Assembly (NCBI RefSeq): GCF_000622405.1
Contig: NZ_JASF01000005.1
Location: 434,001 to 498,000, forward strand
From: Sulfitobacter donghicola DSW-25 = KCTC 12864 = JCM 14565
Lineage (GTDB): Bacteria; Pseudomonadota; Alphaproteobacteria; Rhodobacterales; Rhodobacteraceae
Length of the DNA stretch: 64,000 nt
Reading direction: 5' to 3'
Shown here: positions 46,266-55,004 of the stretch, piece by piece
Numbering within the stretch: position 1 is the stretch's first letter
Layout of the letters: each line of letters begins with the position of its first letter
Program-made: the position numbers and the translations under genes
Notes under the pieces: model-generated
Told to the model about the DNA's origin: nothing
What the model saw: the letters and a program-made list of their open reading frames with translations, nothing else
The model's database searches: none

Positions 46266-47204
46266 CTAAGTGTCGCCCATCGCAGGATCATCAGCAAGGG
46301 CTGCTTTGGCCTGCGGTTGGACAAGATACATACCTGCAAACATCGCCGCCAGCGCCAGCCAGATCAGCTGCGAAAACGTCTCGCCCAGCATCAGCCATGC
46401 CCAAAACAGGCCAAATCCCGTGACCATATAGCTCACCTGCACGGCGAAAACCGCTCCGGCGCGACCAACCAGCCAGACATAGCTGGCATAGACCAATACA
46501 TGCACAACCGATGACCCCACCAGCGCGAGCTGCGGCCGCGGCATTGGCCATTGGGGCATAATCATCTGATTTGTGAAGAGCATGAGAGGGATCACCATCA
46601 CCAAACCAAACAGGGACGCACCCAGCATCAATTGAAACGGGTCTAGCCCAGCAACACCCCAGCGGGAAACGTAATTGCCCTCGAACGCATAGAAAAACGC
46701 GACGACCAGATAGACGGCAGCCCAGCCAACGGGAACGGCCTCACCCAGATCTACGGAGGGGAGGATGATGATCAAAACCCCGATCAAGCCAAAACACAGA
46801 CCAATTAAACGCCGCCATGCGAAGCGATCCGTGCCCAATGTCAGCGCAATGGCAAAGGCAAACATGGGAATAATGCTCAGCAGCAGGGACATAATCCCAG
46901 ACGGCAAATGCACCGCCGCCTGATAGGACATGGTGTTCGGGATCACCGTCCCGATAAGAGCGATCACCCCGTAAGCGCGCATCGCCGCCGCGTTCATCGG
47001 CAACGGCGTGCGCCGAACGGCGCAAAGCACCAGCATCAACGCCGCACCCAGAACCAACTGCCAAAAGATCAGACCGAAATGGCCGTATCCCGTACTCACC
47101 GCGATCTTTGCCATGGGCTGGGTCGCCCCCCAGCCAGCACCCAACACCACCACAAACGCGCTGAACAGCAGAACCTCGCGCCGTGGCATTGCCGTTTGGC
47201 TCAT
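46266..47204 (-). CDS. EamA/DMT family permease
   Basis: 312 residues, ten membrane helices in two EamA repeats. GWGATQPMAKIAVSTGYGHFGLIFWQLVLGA opens repeat 1 and PFQLMLGASLFGLVMVIPLM repeat 2; the loop LTLGTDRFAWRRLIGLCFGLIGVLIIILP is typical. It is coupled to the upstream ymdB-type gene by ATGA. Probably a metabolite exporter of unknown substrate. It is unrelated at close range to the other EamA gene in this window. Confidence 0.88.
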   Translation of the reverse strand: MSQTAMPRREVLLFSAFVVVLGAGWGATQPMAKIAVSTGYGHFGLIFWQLVLGAALMLVLCAVRRTPLPMNAAAMRAYGVIALIGTVIPNTMSYQAAVHLPSGIMSLLLSIIPMFAFAIALTLGTDRFAWRRLIGLCFGLIGVLIIILPSVDLGEAVPVGWAAVYLVVAFFYAFEGNYVSRWGVAGLDPFQLMLGASLFGLVMVIPLMLFTNQMIMPQWPMPRPQLALVGSSVVHVLVYASYVWLVGRAGAVFAVQVSYMVTGFGLFWAWLMLGETFSQLIWLALAAMFAGMYLVQPQAKAALADDPAMGDT

Positions 47205-48013
47205 GGGGCGCTCTGCTGCAGCTTTCCACCTTGGCGAATGGGTACGATGCGCGTCGCGCGGCCCGTTTTGTCATCTGTTTCGACGTAAACGCCCGATAGG
47301 GTCGCCTCATCCGCCGCTGGGGTGAAACGCTCTTTCGGCATGCCAGTGATGAACCTGCGCAGCGGCTCGGTTTTCTCCATGCCGATGACTGAGTTATAAT
47401 CGCCCGTCATCCCCGCATCGGTCAAATAGGCCGTACCAGCAGGCAAGATCATGGCATCCGATGTCGGCACATGCGTATGCGTCCCCACAACAAGGGATGC
47501 ACGCCCGTCACACCAATGGCCCATCGCCATTTTCTCCGAGGTCGCCTCGCAGTGCATATCCACAATGATTGCGTTGGCCAGCCCGCCCAATGGGTGCGTT
47601 TTCAGGACCGCATCCAGCGCGGAAAACGGATCGTCAAAGGGGCGCTTCATGAAGACTTGGCCCAAGGCCTGTGTCACCAGAACCTGTTTTCCCGTGCGGG
47701 TTTTGAACAATCGCGCGCCCTTACCCGGAGCGTTTTTGGAAAAATTCAAGGGGCGTATCACGCGCGGCTCTTGTTCGATAAAGGACAGCATATCCTTTTG
47801 GTCAAACGCATGATCGCCCAGCGTCAGGCAATCGGCCCCCGCATCCAATAGCGTCTTTGCATGAGACCCAGACAGCCCCATGCCCGAGGTCGCATTTTCG
47901 CCGTTCACAACAACAAAATCGAGTTTCCATTCCGTCCGAAGACGCGCCAGATTTTCGGTAATAGCGCGGCGCCCGGCGCGGCCCATTACATCACCAAGGA
48001 ATAGTATTTTCAT
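47201..48013 (-). CDS. YmdB-type metallophosphoesterase (TIGR00282)
   Basis: 270 residues. Metal-binding motifs are KILFLGDVMGRAGRRAI, VVNGENATSGMGLSG, TLGDHAFDQKDML and VGTHTHVPTSDAMILPAGTAYLTDAGMTG, which define the YmdB family. Characterised members hydrolyse cyclic nucleotides or bind RNA-processing enzymes; the cellular role in alphaproteobacteria is unclear. The gap to the upstream fau gene has notable secondary structure. Confidence 0.9.
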   Translation of the reverse strand: MKILFLGDVMGRAGRRAITENLARLRTEWKLDFVVVNGENATSGMGLSGSHAKTLLDAGADCLTLGDHAFDQKDMLSFIEQEPRVIRPLNFSKNAPGKGARLFKTRTGKQVLVTQALGQVFMKRPFDDPFSALDAVLKTHPLGGLANAIIVDMHCEATSEKMAMGHWCDGRASLVVGTHTHVPTSDAMILPAGTAYLTDAGMTGDYNSVIGMEKTEPLRRFITGMPKERFTPAADEATLSGVYVETDDKTGRATRIVPIRQGGKLQQSAP

Positions 48014-48135
48014 ACATCAGCGATAGGCCGCACGCCCCAAGCTTGCAAGAGCCCAAGCCATCCCAAATCCATTTTGGGCAGCATATCCTGTATCGAACGG
48101 TGATTTGGGGCTTTCCGAGCATCACTGCCCAAAGG

Positions 48136-48693
48136 TTACGTGATTTCAATAATACCCGCTTCTGTGACGATCAGATCGAGCGGCTGGTCGGTTGGTTCCA
48201 GCGCAACGGCGTCAACCTCTTGCCCTGCAAAGGCAAAACCAATCGCCAAAGTCGCACGTTTTGCGCGCAACAATTCCAACGTGCGGTCATAAAACCCACC
48301 GCCATATCCCAAACGCCCCCCTTTGCGATCAAAGGACAAGAGCGGGACGACTACGATTTCTGGTTCAAAAAACGTAGGATCCTGCGGAATGGCCGCACCA
48401 AACTGGCCCGCGACCATCACGGTTTCGGGGGTCCAACGGGCAAATTTCAGGGGTGTATCCGCCGCCTCTATGACGGGAACGCCGACATCTCCATAGGCAG
48501 AGGCTTCGGCCATTGCGGGTGTTGGATCGATCTCGGTGCGGATGGGCATAAAGCCAGATACCGGGACGCCGCGGTGGCCTGCCAGAACTTCGCTCAGATA
48601 CCCCGCCTGAGCGCCATTTGCCGCCTCAAACAACGGTTTGCGCCGCGCAAAGGCTTCTTTTCGCGCGGCGGCTTTGATCTGAGCTAAAGTCAT
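48136..48693 (-). CDS. fau: 5-formyltetrahydrofolate cyclo-ligase
   Basis: 185 residues, full length for the family. ATP/substrate motifs include AARKEAFARRKPLF, the SGFMPIRTEIDP strand, VVVPLLSFDRKGGRLGYGGGFYDRTL, and the C-terminal PTDQPLDLIVTEAGI. It converts 5-formyl-THF to 5,10-methenyl-THF with ATP, removing an inhibitor of folate enzymes. It overlaps mgtE by ATGA. In many proteobacteria 6S RNA lies beside this gene; I could not confirm one here. Confidence 0.93.
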   Translation of the reverse strand: MTLAQIKAAARKEAFARRKPLFEAANGAQAGYLSEVLAGHRGVPVSGFMPIRTEIDPTPAMAEASAYGDVGVPVIEAADTPLKFARWTPETVMVAGQFGAAIPQDPTFFEPEIVVVPLLSFDRKGGRLGYGGGFYDRTLELLRAKRATLAIGFAFAGQEVDAVALEPTDQPLDLIVTEAGIIEIT

Positions 48694-50090
48694 AATAGTA
48701 CCGCCGCTGCTAGACCCAAAAAGGCAAAGAAACCAACCACATCTGTTACCGTGGTCACAAACGCGCCTGACGCAAGCGCAGGATCTACACCTATTCGTTC
48801 AAGCAGAATTGGAATGCCTGTTCCCGCCAGCCCAGCAACAACCATGTTGACCACCATCGCCACGGCAATCACCCCGCCCAGCGCAGGTGAGCCGAACCAG
48901 ATCACCCCGACAATACCCATCACAACCGCAAATATTGCCCCGTTTATCAACCCCACTAAACATTCACGTCGGATAACCCGCCACACGTTAGAACCGGTGA
49001 GGTCTTTTGTTGCCAATGCGCGTACGGCAACTGTTAGGCTTTGAGTTCCTGCATTCCCCCCCATCGAGGCCACGATGGGCATCAAAACGGCAAGGGCGAC
49101 AATCTGGGCCAGAGCCACCTCAAACTGCGCGATCACCAGCGAGGCCGCGATGGCCGTGACCAGATTGACCGCCAACCAAGGCAGCCTTTGTTTGGTCGTC
49201 TCTCTCACGCGATCCGAAAGCGAGCCCTCGCCCACACCCGCCAATCGCAGGATGTCTTCTTCGTGCTCATCATCCAAAACCGCCATCGCGTCATCAATGG
49301 TGATTACCCCGATTAGGCGGCCGTCTTCATCCACAACGGGGGCCGAAATCAGGTGGTATTGGTTAAACGCATAGGCCACGTCACCTTCATCACGCATCGC
49401 AGGAATAACCTGAAAAGTCTCCTCTAGCAGGTCGCTCAGCATCGTCTCGCGGCGCGAGCGCATCAATTTGCCCAAAGTGACATTGCCCACGGGGTGCAGC
49501 CGCGGATCAACGATGATGATATGGTAAAACTGATCGGGCAGTTCGTCTTCTGGCGTGGCGCGCAGATGGTCAATGGCGGCCCCAACGGTCCAATGCTCGG
49601 GCGCCATCACCACTTCGCGTTGCATCAAACGGCCAGCAGAATATTCGGGATAGGTGAGCGCCTGTTCAACGGCGGCGCGATCACTGTCTTCCAATGCGTC
49701 CAGAATGGTTTCTTGCTGGGGCCCTTCCAAATCTTCGATGATGTCGACAACATCGTCACTATCCAGCTCGCGCACAGCTTCATGCAGAACTTGCGGCGTC
49801 AGGATCGAGATGACTTCGTCACGGATGGAATCGTCTAGTTCCGATAGAATCTCACCATCGAATTCGCGATCAAACAGGCGCACCAAACGAGAGCGATCAA
49901 AAGCGTTGATTTGCTCCAAAAGGTCAGCAATATCAGCCGCATGCAGCGGCTCCATCAGCTCGATCAGCTTTTCGCGGTCATCAATATCAACCGCATAAAG
50001 GATCGCCGCCACATCGCGTTTATTCAGCAAATAAGCTTCGGGCGCGTCACCTTCGGGGGGCTGACCTGTTTCTAAAACCTGATCTGACAT
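48690..50090 (-). CDS. mgtE: Magnesium transporter MgtE
   Basis: 466 residues. A cytoplasmic N domain with helical repeats (about 25-145, ADIADLLEQINAFDRSRLVRLF) is followed by two CBS domains (about 150-275, APVVDEDGRLIGVITIDDAM). Five membrane helices then carry PIVASMGGNAGTQSLTVAVRAL, where the conserved GGNAG-Q loop forms the pore, and a final TDVVGFFAFLGLA with the Mg-selective Asp. It is a Mg2+-gated channel in the inner membrane. Confidence 0.95.
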   Translation of the reverse strand: MSDQVLETGQPPEGDAPEAYLLNKRDVAAILYAVDIDDREKLIELMEPLHAADIADLLEQINAFDRSRLVRLFDREFDGEILSELDDSIRDEVISILTPQVLHEAVRELDSDDVVDIIEDLEGPQQETILDALEDSDRAAVEQALTYPEYSAGRLMQREVVMAPEHWTVGAAIDHLRATPEDELPDQFYHIIIVDPRLHPVGNVTLGKLMRSRRETMLSDLLEETFQVIPAMRDEGDVAYAFNQYHLISAPVVDEDGRLIGVITIDDAMAVLDDEHEEDILRLAGVGEGSLSDRVRETTKQRLPWLAVNLVTAIAASLVIAQFEVALAQIVALAVLMPIVASMGGNAGTQSLTVAVRALATKDLTGSNVWRVIRRECLVGLINGAIFAVVMGIVGVIWFGSPALGGVIAVAMVVNMVVAGLAGTGIPILLERIGVDPALASGAFVTTVTDVVGFFAFLGLAAAVLL

Positions 50091-50223
50091 AGAGGCCCCC
50101 TTTGACGTTTGCCGGCAACATAGGCGGGCAGTGCTGCAACCACAATGGCGCAGGCCTTACTCTGCGGCACTCTGTGCGCTTGCACCATTGTCAGGGCGGA
50201 TGAAACAGCTACAAGATTAAATT

Positions 50224-51519
50224 ATGAACAACCAAACCCTTCTCACCGGTCAAGTTCTGACCTTTGACGGCAACCCTTTTGAAACCGCGTGGGACGACTG
50301 CGTGCACATCAATTCATCCGGCGCGGTTTTGCTGGAGGGGGCAAAAATTGCCGCTGTTGGCGATGCTGCGGTTTTAAAGGCCGATCACCCGCAGGCGAGG
50401 CAGGTATCCTATGGCCAAGACCTGATTTGCCCAGGTTTTGTGGATGCCCATGCGCATTACCCGCAGACAGCGATGATCGCCAGCTGGGGCAAACGGCTGA
50501 TCGACTGGCTGAACACCTATACCTTCCCAGAGGAGGCGCGCTTTGGCGATCCTGAATATGCGACCGCCATTGCCCAGCGGTATCTGGATCTAACCGCAGC
50601 GAATGGCACCACAACCATTGCCTCTTTTGCCACCATTCACCCCCATAGCGCAGATGCGCTGTTTGCGGCTGCCCACAAACGAGGTCAATCGGTGGTGACA
50701 GGCAAAACCTGCATGGATCGGAACGCGCCAGATGATTTGCGCGACACTGCCCAATCAGCATATGACGACAGCAAGGCCCTGATTAATCGCTGGCACGGCA
50801 AGGGGCGCGCAAAATATGCAATCACGCCGCGGTTTTCGCCAACATCGACACCAGAGCAGCTGAATGCCTTGGGCGCCCTTTGGGCCGAAAACCCCAGTTG
50901 CCTGATGCAAACCCACCTCAGCGAGCAACCCGATGAAATCGAATGGGTACAAGGCCTTTACCCAGATGCGCGGGATTATCTGGACACTTATGAAAGCCAC
51001 GGCTTGCTGGGGGCGCGTGGCCTTTACGGCCATGCCATCCACCTGACCCCAAGAGAGATTGACAGATTGGCCGAAGTACAGGGCCGCGTGATCCATTGCC
51101 CGACATCCAATGCCTTTATCGGCTCGGGCGCGTTAGACTTGCCTGCATTGGCGCAACGTCAGATCCCGCTGGGTCTGGCCACGGATACAGGTGGCGGATC
51201 ATCCTTTTCGATGTTGCGGACGATGGCGGCCGCCTATGAGGCGGCGCAGCACCACGGCCATGCGCTTCATGCGGCCCAGCTGATGTGGCTGGCAACGGCA
51301 GGGTCGGCCAACAGCCTGCACATGTCAGATGAAATCGGCAGCCTAAAGGCAGGAAACTATGCCGATATCACCGTTCTGGACCTGAAATCGACCGAAGCAA
51401 TCTCACAACGTGCAAATCGCTCGGGCTCGGTTTGGGAAGATGTGTTTGCGACGATCATGCTAGGCGATGATCGCGCCATTCGCGAGACATGGATCGCGGG
51501 CGCCAGCAGGCAATCCTGA
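50224..51519 (+). CDS. guaD: Guanine deaminase
   Basis: 431 residues of the amidohydrolase superfamily. CPGFVDAHAHYPQTAMIASWGKRLIDWLNTYTFPEE has the HxH zinc ligands and the guanine-deaminase-specific PQ..ASWG..LI.WL.TY.FP wording. Later zinc and catalytic residues are in QTHLSEQPDEI, GHAIHL and LATDTGGGSSFSML. It converts guanine to xanthine for purine catabolism. A second purine-type deaminase gene lies 0.5 kb downstream on the other strand. Confidence 0.94.
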   Translation: MNNQTLLTGQVLTFDGNPFETAWDDCVHINSSGAVLLEGAKIAAVGDAAVLKADHPQARQVSYGQDLICPGFVDAHAHYPQTAMIASWGKRLIDWLNTYTFPEEARFGDPEYATAIAQRYLDLTAANGTTTIASFATIHPHSADALFAAAHKRGQSVVTGKTCMDRNAPDDLRDTAQSAYDDSKALINRWHGKGRAKYAITPRFSPTSTPEQLNALGALWAENPSCLMQTHLSEQPDEIEWVQGLYPDARDYLDTYESHGLLGARGLYGHAIHLTPREIDRLAEVQGRVIHCPTSNAFIGSGALDLPALAQRQIPLGLATDTGGGSSFSMLRTMAAAYEAAQHHGHALHAAQLMWLATAGSANSLHMSDEIGSLKAGNYADITVLDLKSTEAISQRANRSGSVWEDVFATIMLGDDRAIRETWIAGASRQS

Positions 51520-51540
51520 CACCCGCAGCCAATGTGACCA

Positions 51541-52026
51541 TTAGCAATTTTTCGCGGCCACCAACATCACCCAATATTCGCCGACTTTGGCCATACCAAA
51601 GTGCTGCGCCTTGTTGTTTACCATGTTGCGGTAGTGTCCAGGTGATGTGCGCCAGCCTTCGATTGTTCTGGCCTGACTGCTATAACCTTTGCTGATGTTT
51701 TCACCAATCGTGCACCAGCGATAACCGCCGCGCGTTGCGCGCTTGCCTGCTGTTGATCCATCGCTTCCTTGATGGGCAAAGAATTTATTCTTTGCCATAT
51801 CTTGGGCATGAACACGCGCAATAGCATCAAGCCTAGCATTGCGTTGCAAACCACCCAGCCCAACACGTGCGCGAATTGCATTGATCTGCGCCCCCGCAGA
51901 CCCTGCAGCAACAGGGCCACTGTTTGCACTTGCCTGTTGGGCCGCCGGAGCAGAACCACTGGAGCTAACAACCACACAGCCAGATAGTGCGAAACAAATT
52001 GCCCCGATTATTGCCAAACTTTTCAT
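51541..52026 (-). CDS. CAP-domain lipoprotein
   Basis: 161 residues. The signal peptide ends in a lipobox (LSGC, Cys17). A Ser/Ala-rich linker precedes a CAP/SCP domain (about 45-161) with NARLDAIARVHAQDMAKNKFFAHQGSDGS, GENISKGYSSQ, WRTSPGHYRNMVNN and a final VMLVAAKNC. Two Cys could form the usual disulfide. Bacterial CAP proteins are extracytoplasmic and of uncertain function. The gene overlaps the end of the 8-oxoguanine deaminase gene. Confidence 0.9.
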   Translation of the reverse strand: MKSLAIIGAICFALSGCVVVSSSGSAPAAQQASANSGPVAAGSAGAQINAIRARVGLGGLQRNARLDAIARVHAQDMAKNKFFAHQGSDGSTAGKRATRGGYRWCTIGENISKGYSSQARTIEGWRTSPGHYRNMVNNKAQHFGMAKVGEYWVMLVAAKNC

Positions 52027-53369
52027 GCTCGTTCCTTTAACTCGTTTGCCATTTCTTGCTGACGTGCCAGCAGCTGCGGCATGTCTAAGGTAATAACCTT
52101 ACCATTTCTTACTATGGGACGGCCTTCGACGTATAGATCACGTACCGTTGTCGGGCCCGCCAACAACAAGGCGGCGTGATCCCATGACCCTGCGGCCTCG
52201 ATACCGCTCATATCCCAAATCGCGATGTCGGCCCGTTTTCCAACCGCCAGACGTCCACAATCTGGCCGGCCTAGAACGTCAGCGCCGCCGCGGGTTGCGA
52301 TCTCAAGCGCTTCGCGTGCGCTCATCGCGTCGGCGCCCAGCGCCACACGTTGCAACAGCATCGCCTGACGCGCCTCGGACACGAGGTTCCCCGCATCATT
52401 GCTCGCAGAGCCATCAACGCCCAATCCCACGGGAACACCTGCGTCCCGCATGTGCCGCAGCGGTGCAATGCCGCTGCCCAAACGGCAATTGGAACAGGGG
52501 CAATGGGCAACGCCAGTGCCCGTTTTCGCAAATAGCGCGATCTCGGACGGGTCCAGCTTTACGCAATGCGCATGCCACACGTCTGGCCCTACCCAGCCCA
52601 AAGATTCGGCGTATTCCCCAGGTCTGCACCCAAAGGTTTCCAGGGAATAGGCAATGTCTTCGTCGTTTTCGGCCAGATGCGTGTGCAGCATGACCCCTTT
52701 ATCACGCCCCAACAGTGCCGCTTGGCGCATCAGCTCTTTGCTGACAGAAAACGGCGAACAAGGCGCGATGCCAACGCGGCACATTGAGCCTTCGCTTGCG
52801 TCATGGAAGCTGTCGATCACCCGAATGCAGTCTTCGAGAATAGCGTTTTCATTTTCGACCAATGCATCAGGTGGCAAGCCGCCGCTACTTTCCCCGATGC
52901 TCATCGCGCCGCGCGTGGGGTGGAACCGCAGGCCCAGTTCGGCCGCCGCATGAATCGTATCCTCTAGGCGAGATCCGTTTGGATAAAGATAGAGATGATC
53001 CGAGCTAAGCGTGCACCCAGACAATGCCAGCTCTGCCAACCCCACCTGCGCCGAAACATGCATGTGGTCGGGGGTAAATTTCTGCCAGATCGGATAAAGC
53101 GTGCGCAGCCAGCCAAATAGCAAGGCATCCTGCCCCCCTGGCACGGCTCGGGTCATGCTTTGGTACAGGTGGTGGTGTGTGTTCACCAACCCCGGGGTGA
53201 GCAAGCATCCTTTGACAGGAACAACGTCGCAGCCTGCGGGCGCAACAAGGTTTTCACCGATCTGCGCAATCACGCCGTCCTGAATAAGGATATCATGGTT
53301 AGAAAGCTCTCGCCGCTTATCATCCATCGTCAGGATAATACTAGCCCCCTGAAGCAGAGTGGCGCTCAT
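52023..53369 (-). CDS. 8-oxoguanine deaminase
   Basis: 448 residues from MSATLLQGASIILTMDD. Amidohydrolase motifs are LTPGLVNTHHHLYQSMTRAVPG (HxH), HTHLAENDED, HCVKLDPSEI and GLGVDGSASNDAGN. The TRAVPGGQDALLFGWLRTLYPIW segment is typical of the 8-oxoguanine deaminase/ATZ-TRZ group. It would convert oxidised guanine to urate for disposal. Its ATG overlaps the stop of the phosphatase gene upstream. Confidence 0.88.
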   Translation of the reverse strand: MSATLLQGASIILTMDDKRRELSNHDILIQDGVIAQIGENLVAPAGCDVVPVKGCLLTPGLVNTHHHLYQSMTRAVPGGQDALLFGWLRTLYPIWQKFTPDHMHVSAQVGLAELALSGCTLSSDHLYLYPNGSRLEDTIHAAAELGLRFHPTRGAMSIGESSGGLPPDALVENENAILEDCIRVIDSFHDASEGSMCRVGIAPCSPFSVSKELMRQAALLGRDKGVMLHTHLAENDEDIAYSLETFGCRPGEYAESLGWVGPDVWHAHCVKLDPSEIALFAKTGTGVAHCPCSNCRLGSGIAPLRHMRDAGVPVGLGVDGSASNDAGNLVSEARQAMLLQRVALGADAMSAREALEIATRGGADVLGRPDCGRLAVGKRADIAIWDMSGIEAAGSWDHAALLLAGPTTVRDLYVEGRPIVRNGKVITLDMPQLLARQQEMANELKERA

Positions 53370-54175
53370 CGCTGAGTTTCTTTGCGCAAAATTTCTAACG
53401 CTTCGGCGTGAATGTCGCTGTTGGCTGCGGCGATAACGCGTCCACCTTGATGGGCTGGACCGCCGTCCCAATCAGTCACCACGCCACCTGCTGCCTCGAT
53501 CAAGGCAAGCGGCCCTTGAATGTCATAGGGTTGCAGGCAGGCTTCGATCACTAAATCGATCTGACCAGAAGCAACCAAAGCATAGGCATAGCAATCCATC
53601 CCATATCGGGTGAGCAAGGCATTCTTTGCAACCGCGTGGAACGCGGCACCTTCCTCGGGGCTGCCGACCTCGGGAAAGGTGGTGAACACAATTGCCTCGG
53701 ACAACGGGCGCGGCTTGCGTGTTTGAAGGGGCTGCAGTTTCTCTGCGCGAATCAATGTGGCACCTTCAGGCGAGCCGATAAAACGCTCTGCGATGTAGGG
53801 TTGATCGACGATGCCGATAAACGGCCCTGCCTCATCCCCAACAGCGATCAGAACACCCCATGTTGGTGTGCCCGAAACGAAACCGCGTGTCCCATCAATG
53901 GGGTCCAGAACCCAAGTGAGCCCTGTTGTTCCGACTTTGGTGCCCAATTCTTCCCCCAGAATACCGTCTTGGGGGCGCTGTTCATCCAAAATGGCGCGCA
54001 TTGCGGCCTCACCAGCGCGATCAGCTTCGGTGACGGGGTCATACCCTTCGGGCAGCTTATTGTCGGTTCCCAAATTTGCGCTGCGAAAATAGGGTAAAAT
54101 TGCAGCTCTTGCCGCATCAGCCAACAGATGGGCAACGCGGGTCAATTCGGCGGTAAGCTCGGGATCATTTCTCAT
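53366..54175 (-). CDS. hisN: Histidinol-phosphatase, inositol-monophosphatase type
   Basis: 269 residues. IMPase-fold metal motifs are ILGEELGT (Glu), WVLDPIDGTRGFVSGTPTWGVLIAV (Asp-Pro-Ile-Asp-Gly-Thr) and the C-terminal YDIQGPLALIEAAGGVVTDWDGG. RGFVSG after the DGT block and the wording of the C-terminal motif fit the HisN branch, which dephosphorylates histidinol phosphate; inositol monophosphatase cannot be fully excluded. No other his gene is adjacent. Confidence 0.85.
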   Translation of the reverse strand: MRNDPELTAELTRVAHLLADAARAAILPYFRSANLGTDNKLPEGYDPVTEADRAGEAAMRAILDEQRPQDGILGEELGTKVGTTGLTWVLDPIDGTRGFVSGTPTWGVLIAVGDEAGPFIGIVDQPYIAERFIGSPEGATLIRAEKLQPLQTRKPRPLSEAIVFTTFPEVGSPEEGAAFHAVAKNALLTRYGMDCYAYALVASGQIDLVIEACLQPYDIQGPLALIEAAGGVVTDWDGGPAHQGGRVIAAANSDIHAEALEILRKETQR

Positions 54176-54270
54176 CCGTCTATGGTCTCATTCTGGCGCA
54201 CATCATGCAACCAGTTGAACTGCCCTAGGTCTGAGATTCAGGAAATTTCGCAAAGGGTTCAGACCGCTCC

Positions 54271-54645
54271 CTAAAGAGGCTCTCCCAACACCCTTGCTAA
54301 ATCGAAAATGCGGCGGCGCTCGCTTTCGGGAACTGAATAATAGGTCCGAACAAGGTCCATTGCTTCTTTTTGGTTCTCTTGCTTAACGGCGATACTGCAG
54401 GGCAACGGATCTTGAGATTGCTCCTCGCCCCCTATTCCCTGAAAGAAGGTTTCGATCGGGACATTCAAGGCTTGGGAAATATCCCAAAGACGAGACGCAC
54501 TCACACGGTTTGCACCTGTTTCGTACTTTTGGATTTGCTGAAACTTTATCCCAACAATTTCCGCAAGGCGTTGCTGCGTCATTCCCAAAAGAAAGCGCCG
54601 CTGCCGTATGGCTTTGCCAACATGTAGATCCACAACGTGTACCAT
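54271..54645 (-). CDS. XRE-family regulator, PraR/PhrR-like
   Basis: 124 residues. The N-terminal helix-turn-helix (about 8-65) reads GKAIRQRRFLLGMTQQRLAEIVGIKFQQIQKYETGANRVSASRLWDISQALNVP, very close to rhizobial PraR/PhrR and related alphaproteobacterial regulators. A short helical C-terminus ends SERRRIFDLARVLGEP. Relatives control stress, biofilm or quorum-sensing genes. A GAAACGTTTC palindrome about 35 bases upstream may be its own operator. Confidence 0.88.
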   Translation of the reverse strand: MVHVVDLHVGKAIRQRRFLLGMTQQRLAEIVGIKFQQIQKYETGANRVSASRLWDISQALNVPIETFFQGIGGEEQSQDPLPCSIAVKQENQKEAMDLVRTYYSVPESERRRIFDLARVLGEPL

Positions 54646-55004
54646 AAACTATTCTTCTACCATCCGAAAAACTGTCGTCGAAACGTTTCAAAATTTTTCC
54701 GCCGCGATAAAATGCAGCAGACAGACGCAATAAAAAAGCGCCCAAAATTGCAATTATGCGACAACCTACAAGGGCATCCGGCGTTAGAGAACCGATGTTT
54801 TTAGGAAAACAGAAAGTTAATATTCGCAACAATTGGCGGAAAGGGCCCACCCCCTATCGCCTTTAGAAGGCTATAAAGCCGATCACCTAATCGCTTAAAA
54901 ACAATACGTTAGGGCAAATTAATTTCAAAAAACCCACCCCCCAAAAAAAGGGAAAACGATTGCCCATTTGATCAAATTCAATGTGCAAGATTATTTTTCC
55001 CCGC
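54646..55004. other. AT-rich gap without a recognisable gene
   Basis: About 360 bases, visibly more AT-rich than the surroundings, with poly-A and poly-C tracts (54927-54956). I see no open frame of useful length with a ribosome-binding site on either strand and no tRNA-like fold. It contains a 10-base palindrome GAAACGTTTC at 54680-54689 near the XRE gene. The remainder may hold regulatory sequence, a small RNA or decayed DNA. Confidence 0.5.

Noticed and set aside
48014..48135. Direct call of 6S RNA beside fau
   Set aside because: The gap is shorter than a usual 6S RNA and I cannot match the conserved bubble by eye, so it is reported only as a structured candidate.
50142..50191. Imperfect hairpin between mgtE and guaD (ACAATGGCGCA with TGCACCATTGT)
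   Set aside because: One G-T/mismatch position, a 28-base loop and no T-run; too weak to call a terminator or RNA gene.
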